Assembly: GCF_001045445.1 (NCBI RefSeq)
Contig: NZ_LFNF01000001.1
Coordinates: 558,001 to 622,000, forward strand
Length of the DNA stretch: 64,000 nucleotides
Source of the DNA: Chryseobacterium sp. BLS98
GTDB lineage: Bacteria > Bacteroidota > Bacteroidia > Flavobacteriales > Weeksellaceae
Reading direction: 5' to 3'
Part shown: positions 35,072-43,733 of the stretch, piece after piece
Numbering within the stretch: position 1 is the first letter of the stretch
Layout of the letters: the number at the start of each line of letters is the position of its first letter
The notes under the pieces: model-generated
Told to the model about the DNA's origin: nothing
The model's database searches: none
The model's input: only the letters and a program-made list of their open reading frames with translations
Translations under genes and position numbers: made by a program

Positions 35072-37765
35072 ATGAAATTAATCAACAAATCGATGCTATC
35101 CGTAGTGATTACTTTATCTACAGCTAGTGTTTATTATGCTCAAGAAGTTCAGGATACAGTGAAAACTAAATCCAATGACATTGAACAAGTTGTAATCACT
35201 GGTGTTGCTGATATTGCGAAGGATAGAAAAACACCGGTAGCAGTTTCAACCATTAAGGAAGCACAGATTGTACAACGATTAGGGAATCAAGAATTTCCTG
35301 AGATTTTATCAACAACTCCTTCCATTTATGCTACAAAAGGTGGTGGTGGTTTTGGAGACGGACGTATGAACGTAAGAGGTTTTGATACTTCTAATACCGC
35401 AGTAATGATTAATGGAGTTCCTGTTAATGATATGGAAGGTGGTACTGTATATTGGTCTAACTGGGCAGGACTATCTGATGTAACTTCAGCAATGCAGATA
35501 CAAAGAGGTTTAGGAGCTTCAAAATTAGCAATTGCTTCTGTTGGAGGAACAGTTAACGTTATTACAAGAGCTGCAGATAAGAAGAGAGAAGGTAATGTAA
35601 CTTTAGGTCTTGGTAACGACGGTTATCTTAAAACTTTATTTTCTTATAATACAGGAAAATCCGCAAAAGGATGGTCTACTTCATTCTTGATGAGTAGAAC
35701 AGCCGGAGCAATGTATATTGACGGTTCAGATTTTGAAGCGTACAACTATTATTTCGCTTTAGGTTTCCAGCCAAATAAAAAACATGATTTCCAATTTACC
35801 TTTACGGGTGCTCCACAATGGCATAACCAAACTTTCAACAACACCATCGCAACCGATTTGGATATGGGCGACGGAAGATTAGACGGTGTTTTGTCTGACA
35901 AACCAAACAGAAAGTACAATTCTAACTGGGGATACCTGAATGGCAGACAATTTTCACAAAGTGTAAATTACTATAGCAAACCTGTTGCATCCATTAACTG
36001 GGATTGGAACATTTCTGAAAAATCAAAATTATCTACGGTAGGATATGCTTCTTGGGGTAGAGGTGGTGGAACCGGGATTTTAGGTTCTATCAACGGAAAA
36101 AACATTAATGCTCTACCAAAAACAGCAGACGGTTTGATTCGTTATGATGATATTTACGCATGGAACACAGGGCAAGCAGTTGCCGATTTCGGAGCCAATA
36201 ACAAAACTCCTTTTATTGGGACAAGCTCCAATGGTATTACCAGAAGAGCTAGTGTAAACTCACATGACTGGTATGGAATTCTATCTAACTTCCAACATAA
36301 AGTTAATGATAACTGGAACTTCTCAGTAGGGATAGACGCAAGATACTACTACGGTTATCACCCAGGTCTTGTCACTGACTTCTTAGGAAACAAAGAATAC
36401 CGTGAAGCTGGTAACTACAACCAATTTCCATATTATACCGTTACACAATCATATAATCCAACACCTTCTGCAAACCCATTTGCCGCTGCTGTAAAAGACA
36501 AATCACAGATTGTGTACAGAAATTATGATGGTAAAGTTCTTTGGGGTGGTGTTTTCGGACAGTTAGAATATACGAATGATAAAATTTCAGCTTTCGTACA
36601 GGGTTCTGCATCTGAGCAGAGCAACCAAAGAATTGATAAGTGGGTTTGGGATGGAACATCTGCCGTTCCTACTGGTATATCTACTACACAGCAAGGACAG
36701 GCGGTAAGCCAAACAACAGATCAAAAATTCAGATTTGGATACAATGCAAAAGCTGGTGTGAATTATAACATCGATGAACACCACAATGTTTTCGTAAATG
36801 CTGGTATTTATTCTAAACAACCGAATCAGAACGCTATTTTCCCTTATTCTTTACCAACCAAAACATTTGGTTCTTTGTATCAGCAAATTGAAAACAAAGA
36901 TTTAAGAAATGAAAAAGTATCCTCTGTAGAAATCGGTTACGGATTCAAAAGTGACAAATTCAGAGCTAACTTGAATGCATATTACACAGATTGGAAAGAC
37001 AGATTTGTACGTGTTACGGGTATTGCTTATAATAATGCTGATGGTACTACTGGTACAAATGGTACCGCAAGTTTGACAGGTGTACGAGAAGTGCACATGG
37101 GGGTTGAACTTGAGACATTCTACAAACCTTTAAACTGGGTGGAATTTAACGGAATGCTTTCCCTAGGAAACTGGAAATATAAAAACAACCCAACAGGAAG
37201 AATAGCTGACGTAAACGGAGATCCAATTATTACAAACGGAGTAGACGGAGTTACTTTAGCTTTGGATGGGCTGAAAGTTGGAGATGCCGCGCAAACAACT
37301 GCAGCAATCGGAGCAACAGTGAAGCCGGTTAAAAATCTTGATGTATTCGCAACATGGAGATATTATGACAATTTATACGGAACATTTAGCATCAATAATA
37401 GCTATATTATTAAAGATGGTGTTGTACCAGCTGCTAGAGCAGAGAAAGGATCTTTGAAGGCTCCTTCTTATAACTTGACAGATGTTGGAGCTTCTTATAC
37501 ATTTAATTTGAACAATGGTAGCAGACTAATAATTACAGCCAATATCTATAACTTATTTGATACTACTTATATTTCAGATTTAAGATCTTCAAACAAAAAA
37601 ACATTATCAGATTATAAAGATATTGCAGGAGGGTTAACAGCTCAACAACAATTAGATAATTACAATGCAAATCCTAAAAATTTCTACAAAGGTTTAGATG
37701 TTAGTAACAACGTTTATTTCGGATTCGGAAGAACTTGGGCTGCTTCTCTTTCTTACAGATTCTAA
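35072..37765 (+). CDS. TonB-dependent outer-membrane receptor
   Basis: 897 residues. A signal peptide (about 1-23, ending YYAQ) and a short N segment with the TonB-box-like IEQVVITG are followed by a plug domain (about 40-170) with KTPVAVSTI and RMNVRGFDTSNTAVMINGVP. A long beta barrel ends in WAASLSYRF with the terminal Phe needed for outer-membrane insertion. It lacks the N-terminal carboxypeptidase-like domain of SusC-type receptors, and no SusD partner is adjacent. The ligand is unknown; siderophore or other small-molecule uptake is possible. It stands alone. Confidence 0.92.
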   Translation: MKLINKSMLSVVITLSTASVYYAQEVQDTVKTKSNDIEQVVITGVADIAKDRKTPVAVSTIKEAQIVQRLGNQEFPEILSTTPSIYATKGGGGFGDGRMNVRGFDTSNTAVMINGVPVNDMEGGTVYWSNWAGLSDVTSAMQIQRGLGASKLAIASVGGTVNVITRAADKKREGNVTLGLGNDGYLKTLFSYNTGKSAKGWSTSFLMSRTAGAMYIDGSDFEAYNYYFALGFQPNKKHDFQFTFTGAPQWHNQTFNNTIATDLDMGDGRLDGVLSDKPNRKYNSNWGYLNGRQFSQSVNYYSKPVASINWDWNISEKSKLSTVGYASWGRGGGTGILGSINGKNINALPKTADGLIRYDDIYAWNTGQAVADFGANNKTPFIGTSSNGITRRASVNSHDWYGILSNFQHKVNDNWNFSVGIDARYYYGYHPGLVTDFLGNKEYREAGNYNQFPYYTVTQSYNPTPSANPFAAAVKDKSQIVYRNYDGKVLWGGVFGQLEYTNDKISAFVQGSASEQSNQRIDKWVWDGTSAVPTGISTTQQGQAVSQTTDQKFRFGYNAKAGVNYNIDEHHNVFVNAGIYSKQPNQNAIFPYSLPTKTFGSLYQQIENKDLRNEKVSSVEIGYGFKSDKFRANLNAYYTDWKDRFVRVTGIAYNNADGTTGTNGTASLTGVREVHMGVELETFYKPLNWVEFNGMLSLGNWKYKNNPTGRIADVNGDPIITNGVDGVTLALDGLKVGDAAQTTAAIGATVKPVKNLDVFATWRYYDNLYGTFSINNSYIIKDGVVPAARAEKGSLKAPSYNLTDVGASYTFNLNNGSRLIITANIYNLFDTTYISDLRSSNKKTLSDYKDIAGGLTAQQQLDNYNANPKNFYKGLDVSNNVYFGFGRTWAASLSYRF

Positions 37766-37797
37766 TAAGATCACAATATTAGATTTTATAAATATCT

Positions 37798-37822
37798 ATC
37801 CCGGCTTTTCGCCGGGATTTTT
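37798..37822 (+). terminator. Terminator of the TonB receptor gene
   Basis: A perfect 8-bp GC-rich stem ATCCCGGC with GCCGGGAT and a TTTTC loop, then TTTT. Confidence 0.88.
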
Positions 37823-37824
37823 GC

Positions 37825-37832
37825 TATATTTG
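37825..37832 (+). promoter_or_regulatory. -7 element deciding the start of the next gene
   Basis: TATATTTG, a full -7 match directly after a terminator. The GTG at 37832 lies within it and so cannot be the translation start, supporting ATG 37850. No clear -33 was found. Confidence 0.5.
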
Positions 37833-37849
37833 TGTACAAAAAATTGAAT

Positions 37850-38290
37850 ATGGATTTTTACAAGATTTTTCTCAGTGCACACAAAGGATTCGGGTATGTT
37901 GAACTTCTTTTGGTGTCATTATTTATTATTGCCCTCCTAGCTACCATGTTTGGCTTCAGTGGTAAAGTAAACAAGTTTTTAAAGAAGACTACCCTCTTCA
38001 CCATGATTTTCTTTCATGTTCAGTTTCTGATAGGGATATGCTTACTATTTATATTTTCTCCAGGTTTCAAGGCAGCATTAGATGCCGGAACATTAATGAA
38101 AGATCCTTATAGCAGACAAACATTTGTAGAACATCCATTTTCAATGTTAGTTGCAGCCATATTGATGACCATCATCAACAAAAAAGTGAAGTCCAATGAT
38201 ACCATTTCGTTAGGAATTGTAATTATGGGTCTAATCGCTGCAGGTTTATTTGCATTCGCGTTCCCTTGGACAAGAGTCTTTGGGGCATAA
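37850..38290 (+). CDS. Small four-helix membrane protein
   Basis: 146 residues with four hydrophobic segments and His in conserved-looking places: AHKGFG near the start, MIFFHVQFLIG in the second helix and VEHPFSML before the third. It resembles a Flavobacteriia family that has often been mislabelled as ribosomal protein L27 and whose histidines suggest a cytochrome-b-like helix bundle; heme binding is inference. It precedes asd by 66 bases. Confidence 0.75.
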   Translation: MDFYKIFLSAHKGFGYVELLLVSLFIIALLATMFGFSGKVNKFLKKTTLFTMIFFHVQFLIGICLLFIFSPGFKAALDAGTLMKDPYSRQTFVEHPFSMLVAAILMTIINKKVKSNDTISLGIVIMGLIAAGLFAFAFPWTRVFGA

Positions 38291-38356
38291 AACATAAAAT
38301 ACAAAGTTGAATTGCTCACTTTGTAAAAGTTTAACCTTAAATTTTTAATTAAATCA

Positions 38357-39349
38357 ATGAAAGTAGCTGTAGTAGGTTCAACAGGAATGGTTGGACAAGT
38401 TATGCTTAAAGTTTTGGAGGAGAGAAACTTCCCTGTAACAGAATTAATTCCGGTAGCTTCCGAAAAATCTGTAGGCAAGAAGGTGAAGTATAAACAGGAA
38501 GAATTTACCATTGTAAGCATGAAAGACGCTATAGCTGCCAAACCGGATATTGCCATTTTTTCTGCCGGAGGAGATACTTCCCTTGAATTTGCCCCTCTTT
38601 TTGCTGAAGCTGGTACCACGGTCATTGATAATTCTTCAGCATGGAGAATGGATCCAACCAAAAAACTGGTAGTTCCCGAGATCAATGCTAATGTTTTAAC
38701 AAAAGAAGATAAAATCATTGCCAATCCGAACTGCTCTACCATTCAGTTAGTAATGGTTCTGGGGCCATTGAATAAAAAATATGACCTGAAAAGAGTGATC
38801 GTTTCCACGTATCAGTCTGTAACAGGGACAGGGAAAAATGCCGTTGATCAGCTTAACGCCGAAATCAGCGGAGATGACAGCGTTGCTAAAGTATACCCTT
38901 ACCAGATTTTCAAGAATGCTCTTCCTCACTGTGATGTATTCAGCGATGATGACTATACTAAAGAAGAGATCAAATTAATGAAAGAGCCTAAGAAGATTTT
39001 AGGGGATGATACATTCAATCTTACAGCCACTGCAGTGAGAGTTCCTGTTCAGGGAGGCCATTCAGAAAGTGTAAATATTGAATTCGAAAATGAATTTGAT
39101 CTTGATGAAGTAAGAAAAATTTTATCTGAAACCCCAGGTGTTGTCGTAATGGACAACGTGAAAAACAACGAATATCCAATGCCGCTCTACTCCGAAGGCA
39201 AAGACGAAGTATTCGTCGGAAGGATAAGACGGGATCTCTCACAGCCTAAAACGCTCAACCTCTGGATCGTAGCAGACAATCTGCGAAAAGGAGCAGCAAC
39301 GAACGCTGTACAGATTGCAGAATACTTAGCAGCCAATAACTTAGTTTAA
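38357..39349 (+). CDS. asd: Aspartate-semialdehyde dehydrogenase
   Basis: Makes aspartate semialdehyde, the branch point to lysine, diaminopimelate, threonine and methionine. 330 residues: NADP-binding GSTGMVG at 7-13, catalytic Cys126 in NPNCSTIQ, and a later conserved region with RVPVQGGHSE. It is cytoplasmic, with normal length and motifs intact. A weak terminator follows. Confidence 0.96.
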   Translation: MKVAVVGSTGMVGQVMLKVLEERNFPVTELIPVASEKSVGKKVKYKQEEFTIVSMKDAIAAKPDIAIFSAGGDTSLEFAPLFAEAGTTVIDNSSAWRMDPTKKLVVPEINANVLTKEDKIIANPNCSTIQLVMVLGPLNKKYDLKRVIVSTYQSVTGTGKNAVDQLNAEISGDDSVAKVYPYQIFKNALPHCDVFSDDDYTKEEIKLMKEPKKILGDDTFNLTATAVRVPVQGGHSESVNIEFENEFDLDEVRKILSETPGVVVMDNVKNNEYPMPLYSEGKDEVFVGRIRRDLSQPKTLNLWIVADNLRKGAATNAVQIAEYLAANNLV

Positions 39350-39365
39350 ACTAACAAAATAAAAA

Positions 39366-39394
39366 AGAGTCTCAGAATTGAGATTCTTTTTTTT
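39366..39394 (+). terminator. Terminator of asd
   Basis: A 9-bp stem AGAGTCTCA with TGAGATTCT (one G-T pair) and a GAAT loop, then a T run. Confidence 0.8.
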
Positions 39395-39402
39395 ATCAAA
39401 CT

Positions 39403-40404
39403 ATGGAAAATAAAAAGACCATTACCCATAAAGACAAAATAGGATTCCAAAAGCTGATTGCCATTTTCGGTGTCATCTTATTTATAGGAAAGATCATTGC
39501 ATGGAAGCTCACTAATTCTGATGCTGTATTTTCTGATGCTATGGAAAGTGTTGTGAATGTCATCAGCGCATTTATGGGACTCTACTCTCTTCATCTTGCC
39601 GCAAAGCCTAAAGACGAGGACCACCCGTACGGCCACGGAAAAGTAGAATTTGTAACATCCGGCATCGAAGGTGCTCTCATAGCTATAGCAGGTATTATGA
39701 TCATCTATGAAGGCGTCAACAGTCTTATTATAGGGAAAACACTGGCCAAGCTTGACCTCGGAATATGGATCATTGCTGCAACCGCTGTTATCAACTACCT
39801 TCTGGGATATATTTCCATTAAAAAAGGTCAGGCAGAAAACTCATTGGTTCTTGTATCATCCGGAAAGCATCTGCAGTCTGATACCATCACTACCTTTGGA
39901 GTGGTAATCAGTTTAATTATTGTTTACTTCACTAAAATCTACTGGCTGGACTCAGTGGTTGCCCTTATTTTCGGTCTTTACATTATTTATGTCGGCTATA
40001 AAATCGTTAGAAAATCTTTGAGTGGCATTATGGATGAGCAGGATCCCGATCTGCTTAACCAGATTATCAGGGTGCTCGAGGAAAACAGAAGGACAGAATG
40101 GATAGACGTCCATAATATGAAAATCCAGCAATTCGGGGCTAATCTCCATATTGATGCCCATATTACTCTGCCATGGTACTACAGCCTTCGGGAAGCCCAT
40201 GACGAAATGGAAAAAATGATTATCCTTTTGGCTAAAAACACAAAAAGAAGTGTAGAATTCAACTTCCATATGGATGACTGCAAACCGATGTCATGTCCCG
40301 TATGCCTGATCAAAGACTGTCCTGTCCGCGAAAAAGATTTTGTAAAAAGAGTAGAATGGACACCAGAGAATGTAACGAGCGTAGACAAACACACCGCAGA
40401 TTAG
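39403..40404 (+). CDS. Cation diffusion facilitator (metal efflux) protein with Cys-rich tail
   Basis: 333 residues of the CDF family, which exports Zn2+, Fe2+, Co2+ or similar ions by proton antiport. About six membrane helices lie in the first 210 residues, with metal-site motifs SDAMES (Asp45) and DEDHPYGHGK (His74, Asp71, His78). The C-terminal cytoplasmic domain follows. The tail has HMDDCKPMSCPVC and KDCPVRE, four cysteines plus His/Asp that could form an extra metal site; that is unusual for the family and is inference. The start is 9 bases after the asd terminator. Confidence 0.92.
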   Translation: MENKKTITHKDKIGFQKLIAIFGVILFIGKIIAWKLTNSDAVFSDAMESVVNVISAFMGLYSLHLAAKPKDEDHPYGHGKVEFVTSGIEGALIAIAGIMIIYEGVNSLIIGKTLAKLDLGIWIIAATAVINYLLGYISIKKGQAENSLVLVSSGKHLQSDTITTFGVVISLIIVYFTKIYWLDSVVALIFGLYIIYVGYKIVRKSLSGIMDEQDPDLLNQIIRVLEENRRTEWIDVHNMKIQQFGANLHIDAHITLPWYYSLREAHDEMEKMIILLAKNTKRSVEFNFHMDDCKPMSCPVCLIKDCPVREKDFVKRVEWTPENVTSVDKHTAD

Positions 40405-40440
40405 ATTTGAGAGTTTGAGAGTCAGAGAGTTTGTTTGTCA
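40405..40440. repeat. Low-complexity GAGAGTTTGAGAG tract
   Basis: Repeated TTTGAGAGT-like units directly after the CDF gene. The complementary ACTCTCAAA units appear at 41589-41630 on the other side of the exosortase pair. Confidence 0.6.
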
Positions 40441-40480
40441 GTTCAAATCACGAAACCCGCATCCCGAAACTTTCTTACCG

Positions 40481-40918
40481 CTACGTACCTACTTTTCCCA
40501 ACTGTTTTCTGTAATAGAACATCGGGACAATTAAAAGTAAAGCCAGCGGCTGAATCACAAATCTTCTCATATAAAAAGAAAAAAGATAACCAATATCGAA
40601 TCGGTCATAGATGCAGTAAAGATAGATCGGAAAAGTAATGGCAAAAATGATGGTAATCAATAAAGCTGCCTGCACTGTCCATTGACGGTTTCTAAAAAGA
40701 CACTGAATAATAAGACAGGAAAAACCAAGATTAAGGATAAATCTGAAAAGATGACCTGCTATTAATTTTCCCCATACAAACCCGGGAAACGGAATATTTT
40801 TATTGGCTTCATGAAAGTATCCCAGGAAAGGATCGTGGAACATTTTGTCCTCGAACATCCGTACACTTATAAGCCCACAGATTCCTGCTATGACCAAAAA
40901 CCAGTTAAGAATTTTCAT
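40481..40918 (-). CDS. Exosortase F-associated protein
   Basis: 145 residues with three to four hydrophobic segments. The N-terminal part has SVRMFEDKMFHDPFLGYFHE and WGKLIAGHLFRF, as in the family found next to XrtF exosortases in Flavobacteriia. Its ATG lies within the last codons of the exosortase gene (14-base overlap), so the two are translationally coupled. It is a membrane partner; its exact role is not known. Confidence 0.85.
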   Translation of the reverse strand: MKILNWFLVIAGICGLISVRMFEDKMFHDPFLGYFHEANKNIPFPGFVWGKLIAGHLFRFILNLGFSCLIIQCLFRNRQWTVQAALLITIIFAITFPIYLYCIYDRFDIGYLFSFYMRRFVIQPLALLLIVPMFYYRKQLGKVGT

Positions 40919-41435
40919 TTTTTAAAGCAAAGAATTTAATCCATATCAGCCAAAGAACCACTACCGTTCCGTAGATCACTGCAGGGAAAATAAAGTCGTG
41001 GAACACTTTTCCATATTCCTGATGATCTACCATGACAATATTAAGCCCTATTATTCGCAGGAGATTCATAATGTACAGCAGAATCAGCCCGGCAAGGGCA
41101 AAAATATAGGTTTTGGTACCTTTATAAAATGCAAAAACAAAAGCTAAGAATAAAATCATTACAGAAACTGCATTACAGCCTTCCACCATTCTCGTTACGT
41201 AACTTTTCTTTACATAAAACCAAACCTGTTCGTTTTTCACATCATCATAAAGCAGTGTCGGAAAACCTGTAGCCTTCTGAATAGATGCCACCTGATTGGC
41301 AATCATCCGGGAAAAAGGATCCAGCCCACCCTCTTTACTCGCATTCAGGTAAAACTGGTACCCAAAAAGCAATACAAGGTAAATAACAATGAACCTCAGC
41401 AGAATGTTTAATACTGGTTTAAAATCCTTTAGCAT
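40905..41435 (-). CDS. xrtF: Exosortase family protein XrtF
   Basis: A membrane transpeptidase-like enzyme that is expected to cut C-terminal sorting tails and anchor proteins. 176 residues with about six hydrophobic segments. The catalytic triad of exosortases is visible: Cys87 in EGCNAVSV, Arg127 in MNLLRIIGLN and His146 in VFHDFIFP. It is shorter than proteobacterial EpsH but has the XrtF length. The coupled partner follows at 40918. No protein with a recognisable exosortase tail was found in the window, so the substrate is elsewhere. Confidence 0.9.
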   Translation of the reverse strand: MLKDFKPVLNILLRFIVIYLVLLFGYQFYLNASKEGGLDPFSRMIANQVASIQKATGFPTLLYDDVKNEQVWFYVKKSYVTRMVEGCNAVSVMILFLAFVFAFYKGTKTYIFALAGLILLYIMNLLRIIGLNIVMVDHQEYGKVFHDFIFPAVIYGTVVVLWLIWIKFFALKNENS

Positions 41436-41520
41436 GATGCAAAGATAAAAATTAGAAGGAAACTTAAGCTAATAAATTTCAGCTTAGAAATATCAGACGT
41501 TAGATTTTACAAAATAATTT

Positions 41521-41655
41521 AACTACCCTCAAATCTCAATCATCATCCAGCAACGATCAACTCCTATATCAGACCAACCCTAACCCTAATACTCTCAAAC
41601 ACTAATACTCTAATACTCTCAAATCCTCAAACAACCAAAACGACAAACTCCCAGT
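41521..41655. repeat. G-poor tract with ACTCTCAAA repeats
   Basis: About 135 bases with only around five G on the plus strand, including AACCCTAACCCTAATA and several (AATACTCTCAAA)-like units. Its complement resembles the tract at 40405-40440. No reading frame was supported. Confidence 0.6.
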
Positions 41656-41680
41656 AAATTAGTATATTTGTTTCCATATT

Positions 41681-42700
41681 ATGACTTCCGAAAACGCAAA
41701 ACGATTTTTTGAAAAATACCTGAATGAACCATCTTCTGAGTTTGTTGCACTGGCTCAAAGCGGTTCTGCGAGGGTCAATTTTCTGGCTAAGTCCGGCACA
41801 AAAAAATACATTGTCACCAGCAATGAAAATATCCCGGAAAACGAAAGCTTCCTCTATTATTCTGACATATTCTCTGAACTCGGCCTTAATACACCTGAAA
41901 TTTTTGCTGTTTCAGAAAACAGAAAAATATACATCCAGGAGTTTCTCGGAGCGCAGACCCTTTCTGAAATAATTACTGCAGAAGGACTTTCTTCCAGGGT
42001 AAAAGCACTGGTAAAACAGACTCTGCAAAAGCTTTTTCAGCTTCAGATCAGTACGCAGGGAAAAATTGATTTTTCAAGAACTTTTGAATACGAAAGTTAT
42101 GATGAGCTTCCCGTGATCCATGATCTGTATTATTTTAAAAATTTTGTAGCCGATGTTTTGGAGCTTGAATACCGTAAGTCCGACTTGTTAAAAGAGTTTA
42201 AACAAATTTCCAGACTTATCGAAAATCTTGAACCGAGAGGAATCATGATCCGCGATTTCCAGGCAAGGAATATTATGGTTGATGAAGATCTTAAAGTTTC
42301 ATTCATCGATTATCAGTCTGCCATGGAAGGTCCGTTAATGTACGATGTAATCTCTTTCCTTTTTCAGGCTAAGGCCAATTTTCCGGAAGATTTTAAAAAT
42401 GAAATGCTGGATTATTACATCGGGCAGTTTGAGGATCAGAAAGCTCAACATCAACTAAAAAATTCGGTAAAACCAATCCAGATGATGAGATTTCTGCAGG
42501 TACTCGGAGCCTATGGTTTCAGAGGGCTGATCCAAAGAAAGCAACATTTTATGACGAGCCTGGAAAAAGGCATTGAAAATATCACAATGTTTGCAGATTC
42601 GTGGGAACAAATGAGTAATTATCCGGAGCTGAAAAAAGTAATAGAACAGCTGGACTCAGAAAAATCAAAATTAAAAATTAATGCAATTTTAAACCATTAA
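41681..42700 (+). CDS. Aminoglycoside-phosphotransferase-fold kinase, probable AmgK-like sugar kinase
   Basis: 339 residues of the APH/choline-kinase fold. The catalytic loop reads MIRDFQARNIMV and the metal-binding motif is FIDYQSAMEGPLMYDV, close to those of AmgK, which phosphorylates the anomeric carbon of N-acetylmuramate in cell-wall recycling. A MurU-like nucleotidyltransferase lies three genes downstream, the partner enzyme in that pathway, which strengthens the assignment. The substrate is inferred. A TATATTTG -7 element is at 41663-41670. Confidence 0.8.
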   Translation: MTSENAKRFFEKYLNEPSSEFVALAQSGSARVNFLAKSGTKKYIVTSNENIPENESFLYYSDIFSELGLNTPEIFAVSENRKIYIQEFLGAQTLSEIITAEGLSSRVKALVKQTLQKLFQLQISTQGKIDFSRTFEYESYDELPVIHDLYYFKNFVADVLELEYRKSDLLKEFKQISRLIENLEPRGIMIRDFQARNIMVDEDLKVSFIDYQSAMEGPLMYDVISFLFQAKANFPEDFKNEMLDYYIGQFEDQKAQHQLKNSVKPIQMMRFLQVLGAYGFRGLIQRKQHFMTSLEKGIENITMFADSWEQMSNYPELKKVIEQLDSEKSKLKINAILNH

Positions 42701-42732
42701 GATTCTTTTAAGCTGTTAAGAATATTAAGCTT

Positions 42733-43137
42733 ATGACAAAGAAAGAAGTTACACAGTTATCATATGAAATTACGGGCTTTGCTATTAAAGTTCATAAAAC
42801 TCTTGGTCCCGGTCTTCTAGAAAGTGTTTATGGAGAATGTTTAAAGATTGAACTTATGAAAAATGGTTATGATGTAAAACAACAGCTTTACGTTCCAATT
42901 AATTATGAAGGAGTAGAAATTGAAACTAAACTGGTTGTTGATTTATTAGTTAATGATACTGTTATTTTAGAATTAAAAGCAGTTGAAGAACTAATTCCTA
43001 TCCATGAAGCACAGCTGTTAACCTACATGAAAGTTCTTAAAAAACCACAAGGCTTATTGATTAATTTTTTCACAAATAATATTACAAAGTCACTAAAGCC
43101 TTTTGTTAATGAATATTTTAAAGAGCTTCCTGACTGA
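42733..43137 (+). CDS. GxxExxY protein
   Basis: 134 residues. The family motif GLLESVY is at Gly27-Tyr33 in HKTLGPGLLESVYGECL. VILELKAVEEL and HEAQLLTYM in the second half are like PD-(D/E)XK nuclease cores. The function is unknown. The gene is more AT-rich than its neighbours and sits inside an otherwise coherent sugar-recycling cluster, so it may be an insertion. The flanking gaps are 32 and 82 bases. Confidence 0.88.
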   Translation: MTKKEVTQLSYEITGFAIKVHKTLGPGLLESVYGECLKIELMKNGYDVKQQLYVPINYEGVEIETKLVVDLLVNDTVILELKAVEELIPIHEAQLLTYMKVLKKPQGLLINFFTNNITKSLKPFVNEYFKELPD

Positions 43138-43219
43138 ATTTGATTTTATCAAATCTTAACTTATCTTAAAAACTAAATAAACCTTAATGGTTAAACAATA
43201 AATCAATAAATAAAGAACA

Positions 43220-43627
43220 ATGTTACACATCGACATACACAGCTTTTCGTACAAAAAAGGAGGGATTCCTAAAGACAATTCAGGAAACGGAGGAGGTTTT
43301 ACCTTTGACTGCAGGGGAATTTTGAATCCTGGAAGAATAGAAGAATACAAAATCCAGACAGGAAATGACATCGGAGTTCAGGAATATCTTGAAACGAAAA
43401 CAGAGATGCCGAAGTTTTTGGAACTGGTAAAATCTATTATCTCAATCAATATTGATAATTATCTGGAAAGAGGTTTTGAAAATCTTCAGATCAATTTCGG
43501 ATGTACGGGAGGGCAACACAGATCTGTATATTCCGCGATCAAAATTGCTGAATTCATCAAAGAAAAATACCCTGAAGGAACAGAAATAAGTCTTCACCAT
43601 GATGAACAGCACCAACTAAATCCATAA
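43220..43627 (+). CDS. Stand-alone RapZ C-terminal-like protein
   Basis: 135 residues resembling only the C-terminal domain of RapZ/YvcJ proteins: HSFSYKKGGI, GGGFTFDCRGILNPG and GCTGGQHRSVY. In E. coli this domain binds glucosamine-6-phosphate and controls the amino-sugar enzyme GlmS through RNase E and small RNAs. The N-terminal kinase-like domain is absent. Here it lies between an AmgK-like kinase and a MurU-like enzyme, so sensing an amino-sugar phosphate is a reasonable inference. Confidence 0.85.
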   Translation: MLHIDIHSFSYKKGGIPKDNSGNGGGFTFDCRGILNPGRIEEYKIQTGNDIGVQEYLETKTEMPKFLELVKSIISINIDNYLERGFENLQINFGCTGGQHRSVYSAIKIAEFIKEKYPEGTEISLHHDEQHQLNP

Positions 43628-43695
43628 ATGATTATTGATAAGAGATAAAATGATTCATTCGAATACAATTATCTTTTATCAACTATACTCATTTG

Positions 43696-43723
43696 ATCAT
43701 TCATCAATTATCATTCATCAATT
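43696..43723 (+). repeat. Two tandem copies of ATCATTCATCAATT
   Basis: Two exact 14-base copies, back to back, just before the MurU-like gene. A near-inverted GATAAGAGATA / TATCTTTTATC pair lies slightly upstream. Confidence 0.8.
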
Positions 43724-43733
43724 ATAAAAATAA

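Noticed and set aside
41575..41592. Telomere-like AACCCTAACCCTAA.
   Set aside because: Only two units in a general G-poor low-complexity tract inside a chromosome-like gene context.
41589..41632. Possible CRISPR array from repeated ACTCTCAAA units.
   Set aside because: Units are irregular, spacers are absent or under 15 bases and no cas genes are present.
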